This document shows positions 63,491 to 64,000 of a DNA stretch of 64,000 nucleotides, piece by piece. How positions within the stretch are numbered: position 1 is the first letter of the stretch; each line of letters opens with the position of its first letter. A program made the position numbers and the translations under genes. This stretch comes from Chitinophagaceae bacterium (GTDB taxonomy: Bacteria; Bacteroidota; Bacteroidia; Chitinophagales; Chitinophagaceae), in contig JADJLJ010000005.1 in NCBI GenBank assembly GCA_016710165.1, forward strand, positions 186,001-250,000, given 5' to 3'. The notes beneath the pieces are model-generated. The model saw only the letters and a program-made list of their open reading frames with translations, was not told the DNA's origin and did no database searches.

Positions 63491-64000
63491 TTCTTCTTAC
63501 TCACCAGCTTCAATTCACTGATGATATTCTTTGCCTCTGCATATTTATCCACGATGAACAGAACATAACGGATGTCAACCATGATGTTGCGGCAGATGGC
63601 AGGGTCGTAATTGATGTCGCTCATGGTACCTTCCCATACCCGGTCAAAGTTGAGGCCGATGAGGTTCCCGTTTGCATCCAGCGCCGGGCTTCCCGAATTA
63701 CCGCCGGTGGTGTGATTGGCAGCAATGAAACAAACCGGCTGGCGGCCATTTACGCCATAGCGGCCAAAATCTTTTTTCTTATACAGGTCAATTAATTTCT
63801 GCGGCAGGTCAAATTCATAATCGCCCGGCTTATACTTTTCCATCACGCCATCCAGGTAACTGTAAAAATCAAATTTAACGGCATCCCTCGGCTGGTAAGG
63901 CTTTACATTGCCATAGGTAACACGAAGGGTGCTGTTGGCATCTGGATAGAATGCTTTTTGGGTAAACACATCCATCTGCGCCTGCATATAGGTACGCTGC
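63487..64000 (-). CDS. S46 family dipeptidyl-peptidase (DPP7/DPP11 type), C-terminal part only
   Basis: About 171 C-terminal residues are visible; the rest lies beyond the right edge. The catalytic Ser is in ANHTTGGNSGSPALDANGNLIGLNFDR, with the S46 motif GGNSGSP, and the typical end CRNIMVDIRYVLFIVDKYAEAKNIISEL follows. S46 enzymes remove dipeptides from the N-termini of peptides in the periplasm of asaccharolytic and other Bacteroidota. The residue that sets Asp/Glu or hydrophobic preference (Gly or Arg near residue 673 of DPP11) is close to the visible GNLIGLNFDR, which argues for the DPP7 type, but this is tentative. Confidence 0.93.
   Translation of the reverse strand, partial: QRTYMQAQMDVFTQKAFYPDANSTLRVTYGNVKPYQPRDAVKFDFYSYLDGVMEKYKPGDYEFDLPQKLIDLYKKKDFGRYGVNGRQPVCFIAANHTTGGNSGSPALDANGNLIGLNFDRVWEGTMSDINYDPAICRNIMVDIRYVLFIVDKYAEAKNIISELKLVSKKK

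Overview
The window comes from a member of the Bacteroidota, most likely an aerobic Chitinophagales/Chitinophagaceae-type organism. The markers are a type IX secretion plug protein (DUF5103), a TamL lipoprotein, a CHU_C-type domain, type-3 prolyl-tRNA synthetase, S46, S9 and M13 peptidases, DUF6526 and DUF5362 proteins, and promoters of the TTTG / TAnnTTTG kind. No replication origin, prophage or CRISPR array is visible.

Layout. 1-5 kb: Lon protease (cut by the window edge), CCA-adding enzyme, a pRiA4b-like protein, MiaA. 5-10 kb: FkbM methyltransferase, a FadL-like porin, a Ser-rich lipoprotein, ProS. 10-18 kb: a frameshifted DUF2752 gene, two DUF5362 paralogues, then the RDD / SpoIIM / DUF4129 / DUF4350 / MoxR / DUF58 cluster. 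17.9-18.6 kb: a 25-bp REP array beside a RAYT-type Y1 transposase. 18.7-27 kb: TruB, TamL, TrmH-like methyltransferase, LolC/FtsX-type permease, T9SS plug, SRP RNA, transaldolase-like aldolase. 27-31 kb: a secreted protein, a frameshifted RDD gene, a PH/SHOCT protein, an M13 peptidase. 31-35 kb: tRNA-Pro(CGG), MlaE-MlaF-MlaD lipid transporter, a second TrmH-like enzyme. 35-46 kb: S9 peptidase, SDR, CHU_C lipoprotein, a broken alpha/beta hydrolase, an E2 acyltransferase, CinA, DacB, DUF6526, thioesterase, DoxX. 47-53 kb: a TPR protein, an outer-membrane barrel, a CCDC81-like HU membrane protein and a methyltransferase. 53-61 kb: a giant S74 tail-fibre-like protein, a YqcC protein, a LytS/LytTR two-component pair (sensor frameshifted). 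61-64 kb: a glutamine cyclotransferase interrupted by an in-frame TAA, a saccharopine-dehydrogenase-like enzyme, and the end of an S46 peptidase.

The most unusual signal is non-coding. At about 15 places there are short arrays of degenerate 7-bp or 8-bp words (once 9 bp). Each place has its own word, nearly all lie right after a stop codon, and many are built as two complementary arms around a spacer, so the RNA could fold into a long hairpin. Three genes carry the words inside their reading frames: the CCA enzyme and TruB at their C-termini, and the E2 acyltransferase in both flexible linkers. I know of no name for this repeat class and could not search for one.

A second theme is broken frames. 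Five genes (DUF2752, RDD, alpha/beta hydrolase, TPR protein, sensor kinase) are each repaired by changing an A/T run by one base, or by three such changes in the hydrolase. This may be sequencing or assembly error, or real decay. The cyclotransferase stop is a substitution and does not fit the homopolymer explanation.
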